A DNA stretch of 64,000 nt from positions 62,001-126,000 of the forward strand of contig NZ_JDFF01000011.1 in the NCBI RefSeq assembly GCF_000565015.1, written 5' to 3'. Positions within the stretch are counted from its first letter, which is position 1. Each line of letters opens with the position of its first letter. Shown here piece by piece: positions 44,429-52,865 of this stretch. The notes under the pieces are model-generated. The model searched no databases. It saw only the letters and a program-made list of their open reading frames with translations, and was not told the origin of the DNA. The stretch is from Porphyromonas catoniae ATCC 51270 (GTDB lineage: Bacteria > Bacteroidota > Bacteroidia > Bacteroidales > Porphyromonadaceae). The position numbers and the translations under genes were made by a program.

Positions 44429-45142
44429 CTATTCTTCGGCTTGGCAGAGACGATGGCAGAGCTCCCGAACTCCCTCGGAGGCTCCCTTCTGGATCTGTAT
44501 CAGGTCGGGACGATAGGTGCTGTGCACGGGCTTAGGATCAATTAAGAAGACTGGGCAGTCTCTCCTCGTATAACCAAGGAGGGCCGCAGCGGGATAGACC
44601 TCCAGGGATGTACCAATGACAACGAAGAGATCTGCCCCTTCGGTTGCTTCGATAGCGGGTATCATATTCGGCACCTCTTCACCAAACCATACGATGAAGG
44701 GGCGTAGCTGGCTCCCGTCAGGAGCCATATCACCCACGTGCAGCGCAGAGGTATCTGGAGTAACGGGGTAAGTGGTGTAGGGGTCGCGTACTGACCGATT
44801 CTTCATCAGCTCCCCATGTAGGTGTATAACCTCCCTGCTACCTGCACGCTCGTGCAGGTCATCCACATTTTGGGTAATAATCGTCACCCGATACCTATCC
44901 TCTAGGGAAGCCAAGAGACGATGTCCCTCATTAGGCTGGGCACCCTCGAACTCCCGTCGACGCTCGGCATAGAAGTCAAGCACTCGCTGGGGATTGCTTG
45001 CCCACCCTTCTACCGAAGCCACCTCTTGTGGTGAATATCCTGCCCAGAGACCATCACTGTCTCTAAACGTCGAGAGTCCACTCTCGGCACTCATACCTGC
45101 CCCCGTCAACACGACGAGGTGTAGCATAGATGACTCTTGCAT
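44429..45142 (-). CDS. Sir2-family NAD-dependent protein deacylase lacking zinc cysteines
   Basis: Predicted to remove acyl groups from lysine with NAD consumption. It has 237 residues. The NAD-binding motifs GAGMSAESGLSTFRD and TQNVDDLHERAGS and the catalytic HLHGE are present, as is FIVWFGEEVPN. Between HGE and IVWFGE there is no CxxC pair, so the usual zinc ribbon seems absent, as in a group of Bacteroidota sirtuins. Its ATG shares one base with the TAA of the peptidase gene (TAATG), so translation is coupled. The coupling to a secreted peptidase is probably a matter of expression rather than function. Confidence 0.9.
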   Translation of the reverse strand: MQESSMLHLVVLTGAGMSAESGLSTFRDSDGLWAGYSPQEVASVEGWASNPQRVLDFYAERRREFEGAQPNEGHRLLASLEDRYRVTIITQNVDDLHERAGSREVIHLHGELMKNRSVRDPYTTYPVTPDTSALHVGDMAPDGSQLRPFIVWFGEEVPNMIPAIEATEGADLFVVIGTSLEVYPAAALLGYTRRDCPVFLIDPKPVHSTYRPDLIQIQKGASEGVRELCHRLCQAEE

Positions 45143-47319
45143 TACATGGGATCTGTGACCAGCGATAGCTCATCAATCAGACGCTTCGCCCCACCAACCT
45201 CATCGATGATGAGGAGTATATAGCGAATGTCGCAGATGATGCTACGCTGATAGTCGGGAAGGTACTTGATATCACCCGCAACCCCCTCCCAGTTGCGATC
45301 AAAGTTGATACCGATGAGGTGGCCATACTTATTAAAGACTGGGCTACCGGAGTTACCACCGGTCGTATGGGTAGTGGCACAGAAGTTCACAGGCATCTCA
45401 TAGCTACCATCAGCCTGCTTCACCGTCCAGCGGCTACCATGACCATAGCTCTGGTTCTGGTAGATCTGCTTGAGACGGTCTGGGACAACGAACTCCCATG
45501 AGCTGGGGTTCTCCTTCTCCATTATTCCCCTCAGCGTAGTTGGTACTTTGTACTCAACAGCATCCGAAGGACTATACCCCCTGACCTCCCCATAGGTGAA
45601 GCGAAGGGTGCTATTAGCGTCCGGCCAAAGACTGCTCAAGCCCTCACCAACCGAAGCTCCACCACCAGCGAGGCTAATGCCAGCGAGGTAATCTCGGCGA
45701 GCCTTATCAATCTTCGTATCAAAGGGACGAAGAGCTTCTCTTAGCTCCTTCATACGACCTCGCACGGAGGAGGCAAACACAGCAACAGGATCTTCACCCA
45801 AGGCCTTCTTTTGCTCCTCTTGCGAGAGCTTCATAAAACGAGCATAGCCCTGCTCACTCGTGAAGTATGACTGGGCGAAGAGCGCATCCACATACGCCTC
45901 TACACTGCCATACTTATTGAGTCCTTGCCGCAGAGCTTCAGGCCACTGCTTCGCCTGCTGTATATACTCAGTGAGGACAGCCTTAGCAATCTTGGCATCT
46001 ACCACAGGAGAATAGTCCTCATTGCAATAGCTATGGAATGCCTTCTCTAGGTCTGTAGGCTTTAGGTCAAGCCCAGGGGCTCGTGTCAGCTCAATGGCTT
46101 GGAAGATCCCTTCGTCAAGGAGCCAATACTCCCGACGCATCGCTGCACGCTCCTTGATTGCTCCATCTATATCAGTGATGGACTGTGCATATCGTACACG
46201 AGCCTTACTACCCGTCCGACCTTCAGTCGCCCAGCCCTTGACACGCTCCATCGTCTCCTGAGAGAAGGTCATGAAGCCGGAGCGTGATATACCCCAGTTC
46301 GCCCCCATGGCTCTCTTATGTCCATTCTGCGAACGGGCATACTTAGCGGCATACATAATGTTAATCTTGGGATCAGCGAGCATCTCTCGAAGCATCACCT
46401 CCTGACGTATGCCTCGCATACGGATACGGATTTGGTTATCGATGTCCCTCCATTCTCGGATCTCATCTGGCAGGGCAAAGTGATTTGTCCTACCGGGGAA
46501 GCCCATGATCATCGCAAACGAGCCCTTCTCTACACCCGAGGTAGAGATATTGAACCAACGCTTAGGGTGAAGGGGGACATTATCCTTAGAGTAGGCAGCT
46601 GGATTGCCATTAGCATCTGCGTAGATACGGAAGATAGAGAAGTCCCCCGTATGACGTGGATACCTCCAGTTATCCGTATCAGCACCAAACTTCCCAATGG
46701 AACTAGGCGGTGCACCCACGAAGCGTATATCCGAATAGACCTTCTTTATAAAGAGTAGGTACTTGTTCCCATTATAGAATGGCTTAATCTCCAACTCTGT
46801 CCCCGGATGAGAGCGAAGGTATGCCTCTCCGTACTTCTTTTGTGCAAGTCCCTCCAAGTAGCTGGGCGAAAGGAACTCCATCCCATTACCCTTCTTGATC
46901 TTCTTCAGCTCACTCTGTACGTAGCTTGTCACATCCTCAATGCGATCAATGAACGTAACCACGACTCCCTTGGCTGGTAACTCATCGGCAAAGCTCTTTG
47001 CCCAATACCCATCCTGCAGGTAGTTATGCTCTACACTACTCAGCCGCTGTATCGCATCGTAGCCACAGTGATGGTTCGTCAGCACCAACCCTTGAAACGA
47101 AATTACCTCGCCCGTACAGCCACCGTCGAAGCTAACGACGGCATCCTTGAGCGAGGTGCCATTGGGGTTATAGATATCGTATTCCTTGAGTTGGAGTCCT
47201 CGTTTCACGAGGGTTGGGTATTGTCCAGCTAGTTGCTCCATGAGCCACATACCTTCGTCAGCTCGGGCTGTTACCCATAAACTCACGGCTGCTAACACAG
47301 CAAAGATCGTCTTGCGCAT
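45142..47319 (-). CDS. dpp11: Asp/Glu-specific dipeptidyl-peptidase DPP11 (family S46)
   Basis: A periplasmic serine peptidase that releases dipeptides with Asp or Glu at P1. It has 725 residues from the ATG at 47319; the codon six bases earlier is TTG. The signal peptide is MRKTIFAVLAAVSLWVTA. The catalytic His lies in LVLTNHHCGYD (83/84) and Ser657 in TTGGNSGSPVF. Arg675 in GINFDRNWEG sits 18 residues after Ser657, the same spacing as Ser655-Arg673 of P. gingivalis DPP11, whereas DPP7 has Gly there. This residue sets the acidic specificity. It is the first gene of an operon with the Sir2 and RNase HI genes. Confidence 0.93.
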   Translation of the reverse strand: MRKTIFAVLAAVSLWVTARADEGMWLMEQLAGQYPTLVKRGLQLKEYDIYNPNGTSLKDAVVSFDGGCTGEVISFQGLVLTNHHCGYDAIQRLSSVEHNYLQDGYWAKSFADELPAKGVVVTFIDRIEDVTSYVQSELKKIKKGNGMEFLSPSYLEGLAQKKYGEAYLRSHPGTELEIKPFYNGNKYLLFIKKVYSDIRFVGAPPSSIGKFGADTDNWRYPRHTGDFSIFRIYADANGNPAAYSKDNVPLHPKRWFNISTSGVEKGSFAMIMGFPGRTNHFALPDEIREWRDIDNQIRIRMRGIRQEVMLREMLADPKINIMYAAKYARSQNGHKRAMGANWGISRSGFMTFSQETMERVKGWATEGRTGSKARVRYAQSITDIDGAIKERAAMRREYWLLDEGIFQAIELTRAPGLDLKPTDLEKAFHSYCNEDYSPVVDAKIAKAVLTEYIQQAKQWPEALRQGLNKYGSVEAYVDALFAQSYFTSEQGYARFMKLSQEEQKKALGEDPVAVFASSVRGRMKELREALRPFDTKIDKARRDYLAGISLAGGGASVGEGLSSLWPDANSTLRFTYGEVRGYSPSDAVEYKVPTTLRGIMEKENPSSWEFVVPDRLKQIYQNQSYGHGSRWTVKQADGSYEMPVNFCATTHTTGGNSGSPVFNKYGHLIGINFDRNWEGVAGDIKYLPDYQRSIICDIRYILLIIDEVGGAKRLIDELSLVTDPM

Positions 47320-47346
47320 ATACAAGTAGTTTTGTTTGATGATGAT

Positions 47347-47354
47347 ACAAAGAT
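47347..47354 (-). promoter_or_regulatory. -7 element of the dpp11 operon
   Basis: TATCTTTG on the minus strand, 28 nt before the ATG. No well-spaced TTG. Confidence 0.5.
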
Positions 47355-47413
47355 AGAGAAAAGGAAGTGAGGGTGGACTGACAAGAGAAGGACAGTGTAC
47401 AACGCTTTCAGTG

Positions 47414-47421
47414 TATCTTTG
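47414..47421 (+). promoter_or_regulatory. -7 element of the phosphoethanolamine-transferase-like gene
   Basis: TATCTTTG on the plus strand, 41 nt before the ATG at 47462. No well-spaced TTG. Confidence 0.5.
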
Positions 47422-47461
47422 TACTTGATATTAAGAGAATAAAAATCCCTCACGAGCATAT

Positions 47462-49190
47462 ATGGTTAATCATTCCCCCTCACTCTGGCGTAGTTATGCC
47501 ACTAGGCTATACGGCTTACGACTCATCTTTTGGCTCCTTTTGGCCATCCAGCTTTATCCTGTCGCCTACTATTATATTAATATCTGGAGGCTCCCATACA
47601 TTAGTGAATTCGTCTATCAGGGAATAAGCATCCTCAGCTGGTCCTCGATCCCTGTACTCCTCATAGCTCTGATCCCTTGGCTTAAAGTACGCCAAGCTCT
47701 GGTGACCTTCACTCTGATTGTCTATGGCTTCCTGATGCTTTTCGAAGGCTTCTTAGTCTATTCATATAGCTCAGTCTACACCGATAGTATCGCCTTAAAT
47801 ATACTCGCTACCAATCCCAACGAAGCATCCTCATTCCTCGAGAACTTAAATTATAAAGCCCTCCTCTTACCACTCTTCATCCTCATCCTCCTACTTAGCC
47901 TTTACCTCTTAGGTAGAAGAAATCTAACGTCTGAAGGGAAACGCTGGCAAATACGCCTCTTCTGTGCCGTTGTACTCTCACCGCTTCCTCTCTCTCCTCG
48001 TTGTATATCCTGCACAGCGAGCAACAAGGAGTTTCCTCTATATGGCTCCCGCTGAGCGTATATACCAAGGGACGACAGACTGTCTACGTGATGCACGGGA
48101 TCTAGCTGCCTATGCCGAGCAGATTAAGCACATTGATCTCGGGAAGATAGAGCATAGTGAGGATTTAGATAGTGCCACAATTGTCATCATCATCGGCGAA
48201 TCAATGCGCCGAGACTACATGCACTGCTATGGCTATCCACTACCCAATACACCCAAGCAAGATTCTCTGGTCGCTACGGGAGATCTCATCCTCTTCTCTG
48301 ATGTTGTTTCCTCTGCCTCTTGGACTGTAGGCTCCGTATCACAGAGCATGAGTTTCTATACTAGGGAGGATGAACCGACAGAGTGGTATAAGTTCCCTAC
48401 CCTACCATTTGTACTTTCGAAGGCGGGATACTACACCTATTGGTTAAGCAATCAGGAGCGTCAGGGAGCTGGGCTACAGCCACTGGCTACACTGGCAATG
48501 ACAGCAGATAGCACCCGCTTTGCAAAAGATCGAACAGTAGGGAACTGGGACTCAGCAGAGGATCTTGATCTCATTCCTCTCCTTGGGTCACAATCAATGA
48601 TCCCTCAGGAGAGTAAGGTCAAAGCACTAGTACAGGTCGTTCATCTCATGGGCTCACATTCTCCCTATTCCTATCGTTGTCCTAAGGCAATGGCACGCTT
48701 CCAGACCACGGACCTTCCCAAGACCCTTCCTAACGGAATGCCAACGCCCTCTGACTCCAAACGTAGTGAGATCATCCGAGACTATGTCAATTCGATTTAC
48801 TATAATGACTTAGTTGTATCTAAAATCATCGAACACTTTGCTTCTAAGCCTGCTATCATTCTCCATTTTTCTGACCATGGCCAAGCAATCTTCGAGAATC
48901 CTCAACGCCCAGACTACTGTGAACACGAGGTCTCTCAACCTGGCGTTTCAATTCCGCTCATGGTCTACTTCTCACCCGTAATGCGCCAGAGTCATCCAGA
49001 ACTATACGCTAGGGTCCTTGCGGCAAAGGACAGGAAGATCATGACAGACCTCATCGCCAACTCGGTGCTAGGCTTACTTGGCATCAAGATGAAGTACTAC
49101 AATCCCCAGCTGGACTTCTTCTCACCAAGCTATAATACATCACGTCATCGCCTCATCCCAGGCTATGATGGCACCCCCATAGAATTCTAA
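47462..49190 (+). pseudogene. Phosphoethanolamine-transferase-like gene, split by a frameshift
   Basis: Two overlapping frames together make one inner-membrane sulfatase-fold enzyme of the EptA/CptA type. The first (47462-48055) gives four membrane helices (LIFWLLLAIQLYPVAYYYI, LLLPLFILILLLSLYLLG). The second (usable from about 47997 to 49190) gives helix five (LLVVYPAQRATRSFL) and the periplasmic catalytic domain: IVIIIGESMRRDYMHCYGYP, ASWTVGSVSQSMSF with the probable nucleophile, and HFSDHGQAIFE. The break falls at a (CT)4 run, 47988-47995; one more CT, or one base fewer, would rejoin the frames as PLSLLVVYP. So the gene is either inactive in this isolate, switched by slippage, or affected by a sequencing error. 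Expected role: adding phosphoethanolamine to lipid A or core. Confidence 0.82.
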
Positions 49191-49207
49191 AGTATAGTCC
49201 AAAGTGT

Positions 49208-49250
49208 CCCCATACGTCTCTCACTCCGATAGACTGAGAGACGCATGGGG
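49208..49250 (+). terminator. Terminator after the phosphoethanolamine-transferase-like gene
   Basis: A 16-bp stem with one mismatch (49208-49223 with 49235-49250) and an 11-nt loop, followed by ATACTATTTT. Confidence 0.8.
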
Positions 49251-49431
49251 ATACTATTTTCTCTGCTTTCAAAGCCACCCTAATCTCTATTAGATAGATT
49301 AAACAACAGAGAGACCACAAATAGAGGAAAGCATCTAAACGATACTGATGGCCAGGGGTCTTTACTTGGGCACACTCAACAAGCACTCGTCGTACCATTA
49401 ACATGCTTAGCTCGTAATCACGTTATTATTA

Positions 49432-49439
49432 TAAATTTG
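49432..49439 (+). promoter_or_regulatory. -7 element of the tsaE operon
   Basis: TAAATTTG fits TAnnTTTG, 80 nt before the tsaE ATG. Confidence 0.45.
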
Positions 49440-49518
49440 TGACCAAGAACCTGTGTGTAGCCCAATAGCACCTCTAAATTAAGTATGGTTATGAGGCACA
49501 TGCTGGAATAGAAATAGA

Positions 49519-49977
49519 ATGGATACAGAGACCACATACCTATTGCCTAAGGCAGAGGTGGCGAAGAGCATTGCCCGTCAATTCGTTGATGAGGTGTTGC
49601 CTTGGGGGGATGTCTTCGCTTTTTACGCACCAATGGGTACGGGAAAGACAACCTTCATCAAGGCACTTTGTGAAGTACTAGGTGTTGAGGACGTAATTAA
49701 TAGCCCAACATTCTCGATCATCAATGAATACAGAGCGGAGCCTTCTGGAGAGCTTATTTACCACTTCGACTGCTACCGCTTAGAGAAGCTCTCAGATGCC
49801 CTCAGCCTCGGAGCAGACGACTATCTGCAGAGTGGAGCCCTATGCTTCATTGAATGGCCTGAGGTAATAGAGGATATTCTACCTGAAGGCACCATACGCA
49901 TCACCCTCGAGGAGCTCGAGGATGGGCAGCGTAAGCTGGTAGCTCGGTATAGAAAAGAGGCAGAGAATCATGAATAA
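49519..49977 (+). CDS. tsaE: tRNA threonylcarbamoyladenosine biosynthesis ATPase TsaE
   Basis: The ATPase that helps TsaB-TsaD make t6A37 in ANN-decoding tRNAs. It has 152 residues. Walker A is [14 protein letters not shown], followed by the family signature [19 protein letters not shown] and [10 protein letters not shown]. The stop overlaps the tdk start by 8 nt, so the two are coupled. It opens a rightward run of genes that extends to the Big_5 lipoprotein. Confidence 0.95.
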   Translation: MDTETTYLLPKAEVAKSIARQFVDEVLPWGDVFAFYAPMGTGKTTFIKALCEVLGVEDVINSPTFSIINEYRAEPSGELIYHFDCYRLEKLSDALSLGADDYLQSGALCFIEWPEVIEDILPEGTIRITLEELEDGQRKLVARYRKEAENHE

Positions 49978-50554
49978 TCTCTTTGAAACAGGGCGTGCCC
50001 ACCAACGAGGAAGTATAGAAGTGGTCTGCGGGTCAATGTTCAGCGGGAAGACGGAGGAGCTTATTCGCCGTCTACGTAGAGCGAAGATAGCAGGACTACG
50101 CGTGGAGATATTCAAGCCTAGCATTGACACCAGATACGATGACGTGCAGGTGGTCTCACACGACCACAATACAATCCTCTCAACACCTGTTGACAACTCC
50201 TCAAACATCCTATTGCTGGCCTCTGAGGTAGACGTCATCGGTATTGATGAAGCACAGTTCTTTGACGAACGGTTACCCGAGGTGGTAGAGGCTCTAGCAG
50301 ACCAAGGAATACGAGTGATTATTGCTGGGCTTGACCTTGACTTCAAGCGTAAGCCTTTCGGTCCAATGGCAACACTTTGTGCGATTGCCGATTCGGTGGA
50401 TAAGATTCATGCTATCTGTGTAGAGTGCGGTAGCTGGGCCAACTATTCCTACCGCCTAGTATCAGGCGAGCAACAGGTAATGCTGGGTGAAGCCGCAGAA
50501 TATAGCCCTCTATGCCGCACTTGTTACCTAAAGCACACACATCCTAACGACTAA
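49970..50554 (+). CDS. tdk: Thymidine kinase
   Basis: Phosphorylates thymidine to dTMP (type II, tetrameric salvage enzyme). It has 194 residues. P-loop [11 protein letters not shown], Walker B-like [12 protein letters not shown], and [12 protein letters not shown] (lasso-adjacent). The zinc site is formed by CVECG and CRTCY. The start overlaps tsaE. The C-terminus ends soon after the second zinc pair, as usual. Confidence 0.96.
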   Translation: MNNLFETGRAHQRGSIEVVCGSMFSGKTEELIRRLRRAKIAGLRVEIFKPSIDTRYDDVQVVSHDHNTILSTPVDNSSNILLLASEVDVIGIDEAQFFDERLPEVVEALADQGIRVIIAGLDLDFKRKPFGPMATLCAIADSVDKIHAICVECGSWANYSYRLVSGEQQVMLGEAAEYSPLCRTCYLKHTHPND

Positions 50555-50578
50555 GTGTCTAAACCTCTTCTTACGATA

Positions 50579-51424
50579 ATGAACCCATTTAAGACCCTCT
50601 TGCTCTTATCGTCCCTTCTACTTGGGCTCACCATCCCGAGCTGTATCGTTGTTCAATCCAATAAGACACAGACCATACAGCAAGGCTCACACAAGCTCAT
50701 GAGTCCCACACTCGGAGGGAAGCTCTTTACCTCAGCATGGATGCAGCGCTCTGCGGAGTACAAAGCACTGTGCCAACAGGCCTACAACATAGCTACTGAA
50801 CGCCTACTCGCTGCGACATCCAACCCTCGCAATAAAGGTAAACGCTGGGCAATCGTAACAGATATCGATGAGACCATTGTAGACAATAGTGCTAACTCCG
50901 TACATCAAGCACTCAAGGGTGAAGACTACAGCCAATCCTCTTGGGATCACTGGTGTGACCTCGGTGAGGCAAAGGCACTCTCCGGGGCAGTAGCATTCTT
51001 CCGCTTGGCTGACTCGCTTGGCGTCTCCATCTACTACATATCCAACCGCGACGAAGTAAATAAACCAGGCACAAAACGAAACCTCATCGCACTGGGCTTC
51101 CCGCAGGTGGACGAAGAGCACTTCATGTTCCGAGACGCTTCACGGCAGTCAGATAAGACAAAGCGACGTAACGAGGTACTCCGTACCCATGAGATCTTGA
51201 TGCTCCTCGGCGACAACCTAGGAGATTTTGACCACTTCTTCGACGTGCGTGATGAGGCAAAGCGTGACGAAGGTGTAAAGCTCTTCGCCGAAGAGTTTGG
51301 ACGTCGTTTTATCATCTTGCCCAACCCCAACTATGGGACATGGGAACCTGCGATGAATGGAGGATATCCCTCGCTTAACGATAAGGATCAGAAGCTCCGT
51401 ACAATACTTCGCTCACATAAGTAG
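50579..51424 (+). CDS. Class C acid phosphatase, 5'-nucleotidase lipoprotein e(P4) family
   Basis: An outer-membrane or periplasmic HAD-type phosphatase that dephosphorylates nucleotides such as NMN or 5'-AMP. It has 281 residues from the ATG at 50579 (the frame opens eight codons earlier with GTG). The lipobox is LTIPSC. The HAD nucleophile motif is VTDIDETIVDNS (Asp95, Asp97), motif II ISNRD, and motif III/IV LLGDNLGDFDHFFD. SWDHWCDLGEAKALSGAVAF is typical of e(P4). It follows tdk by 24 nt; nucleotide breakdown outside and thymidine salvage inside are compatible roles. Confidence 0.93.
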   Translation: MNPFKTLLLLSSLLLGLTIPSCIVVQSNKTQTIQQGSHKLMSPTLGGKLFTSAWMQRSAEYKALCQQAYNIATERLLAATSNPRNKGKRWAIVTDIDETIVDNSANSVHQALKGEDYSQSSWDHWCDLGEAKALSGAVAFFRLADSLGVSIYYISNRDEVNKPGTKRNLIALGFPQVDEEHFMFRDASRQSDKTKRRNEVLRTHEILMLLGDNLGDFDHFFDVRDEAKRDEGVKLFAEEFGRRFIILPNPNYGTWEPAMNGGYPSLNDKDQKLRTILRSHK

Positions 51425-51466
51425 CCTGTTCCCCCGAACGCCCACCATCCCCAAAGACCTACTCCC

Positions 51467-52801
51467 ATGCTCACAACACGACAACTAGAGCAAATCGATC
51501 GACTCATCAGACGTGAAGTCGTCCCAGCCACAGGCTGTACCGAACCAGCTGCTGTCGCTCTCACCGTAGCCTATGCTGCAGCCATCCTACCTCGGAAGGC
51601 TCAAGCTATTGAGGTTCTACTCAGCCCTAACATGCTAAAGAATGCTATGGGGGTTGGCATCCCTGGCACAGGCATGTTTGGCATCCCCATTGCTATTGCT
51701 CTTGGAGTGGTCTTGGCGACGCCCGAGAAGCAGCTGGAGCTACTTGACACTTTCTCTGAAGAGGAGCTGAATAAGGCTAAGCAACTCGTTGCAGAGGATA
51801 AGATTTCCGTCCAGCTGAAGGAGGGAGAGCATGTGAATAAACTGTATGTGGAGGTACTGATAACAGACGAGCAGGGGCATATAGCACGCTCAGTGCTGGA
51901 GAAGACCCACACTGGACTAATTACACTGACCCTAGATGGCACCTCTCACCTAGAGCAATATGAGATCGGGCCAAGCCCTTGTGGTTGTGACGAAAAGATG
52001 GAAGGGAACGGAGAGACGGAGGAAGACATCGCCCTGACCTTTGACCTCGTCTACGAATATGCCCTTACTGCACCTCTCGAGAGCCTCCACTTCATCTACG
52101 AGGCAGCACTACAGAATAAGCGTGCCAGCGAATTCTCGCTCTCGCATAGCTATGGTCACGCACTGGGGAAGATGCTCCAGAGTGATCTCGGGCTACAATT
52201 CTTTGGTGACACACCTCTGACCCAAATGCTATCTTCGACGAGCCTTGCCTGCGATGCACGTATGGATGGAGCACCGGTTACCGTGATGAGTAACTCGGGT
52301 AGCGGTAACCAAGGAATCTCCTCCATGCTCCCCGTCTTAACCTTCGCTCAGCGCAGAGGACAAGATGAAGAAACCACGACGAGAGCCATTATGCTTAGTA
52401 GCCTCCTCGTAGTGTATATCAAGCAACAACTTGGCCGCCTCTCCTGCCTATGTGGCATGGTGGTCTCAGGGATTGGTACTGCATGTGCGCTCGTCTACCT
52501 CCTTGGTGGCACAAAGGAGCAATCAATTGGAGCAGTCAAGAATATGATTGGTAACGTCTCTGGTATGATCTGCGATGGGGCTAAACCCAGCTGTAGCCTT
52601 AAAGCTTCGACAGGAGTTAGCTCAGCATTAATCTCTGCTCTCCTAGCTATGGAGGGGCATGTAGTCACAGCTAACGAAGGCATCGTGGATGAGGATATAG
52701 ATTGCTGTATCCGTAACCTCGCTGACCTCGGTCGTGATGGTATGGCTGAGACTGATCTGAAAGTCCTGAAGATCATGACCAGCAAGGGCAAGCACAGCTA
52801 G
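51467..52801 (+). CDS. L-cysteine desulfidase family protein (CyuA/YhaM, UPF0597)
   Basis: Predicted iron-sulfur enzyme that breaks cysteine into pyruvate, ammonia and sulfide; serine dehydratase-like chemistry is possible. It has 444 residues. The N-terminal VVPATGCTEPAAVALT is the family signature; further conserved cysteines occur in GPSPCGCDEK, LSCLCGMVVSGIGTACAL, GMICDGAKPSCSLK and DIDCCIRN, and SNSGSGNQGI is also typical. These can bind a 4Fe-4S cluster. Hydrogen sulfide production from cysteine is a known Porphyromonas trait. It follows the phosphatase gene by 42 nt. Confidence 0.9.
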   Translation: MLTTRQLEQIDRLIRREVVPATGCTEPAAVALTVAYAAAILPRKAQAIEVLLSPNMLKNAMGVGIPGTGMFGIPIAIALGVVLATPEKQLELLDTFSEEELNKAKQLVAEDKISVQLKEGEHVNKLYVEVLITDEQGHIARSVLEKTHTGLITLTLDGTSHLEQYEIGPSPCGCDEKMEGNGETEEDIALTFDLVYEYALTAPLESLHFIYEAALQNKRASEFSLSHSYGHALGKMLQSDLGLQFFGDTPLTQMLSSTSLACDARMDGAPVTVMSNSGSGNQGISSMLPVLTFAQRRGQDEETTTRAIMLSSLLVVYIKQQLGRLSCLCGMVVSGIGTACALVYLLGGTKEQSIGAVKNMIGNVSGMICDGAKPSCSLKASTGVSSALISALLAMEGHVVTANEGIVDEDIDCCIRNLADLGRDGMAETDLKVLKIMTSKGKHS

Positions 52802-52865
52802 CTATCTTGGGGACTTGTGAAAGCCCCTCTGTGCTTGCGTTCTCCCTGAATAAAGTTTTTAATTG

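Larger units (their letters stand above)
49191..49518. other. 328-bp intergenic region
   Basis: Holds the terminator of the preceding gene (49208-49250), a short TAATCT/AGATTA hairpin (49281-49301) and the tsaE -7 element (49432-49439). Nothing else is seen. Confidence 0.6.

Noticed and set aside
47902-48096. Small antisense gene across the frameshift
   Set aside because: A short frame with no family resemblance; the sense strand explains the region.
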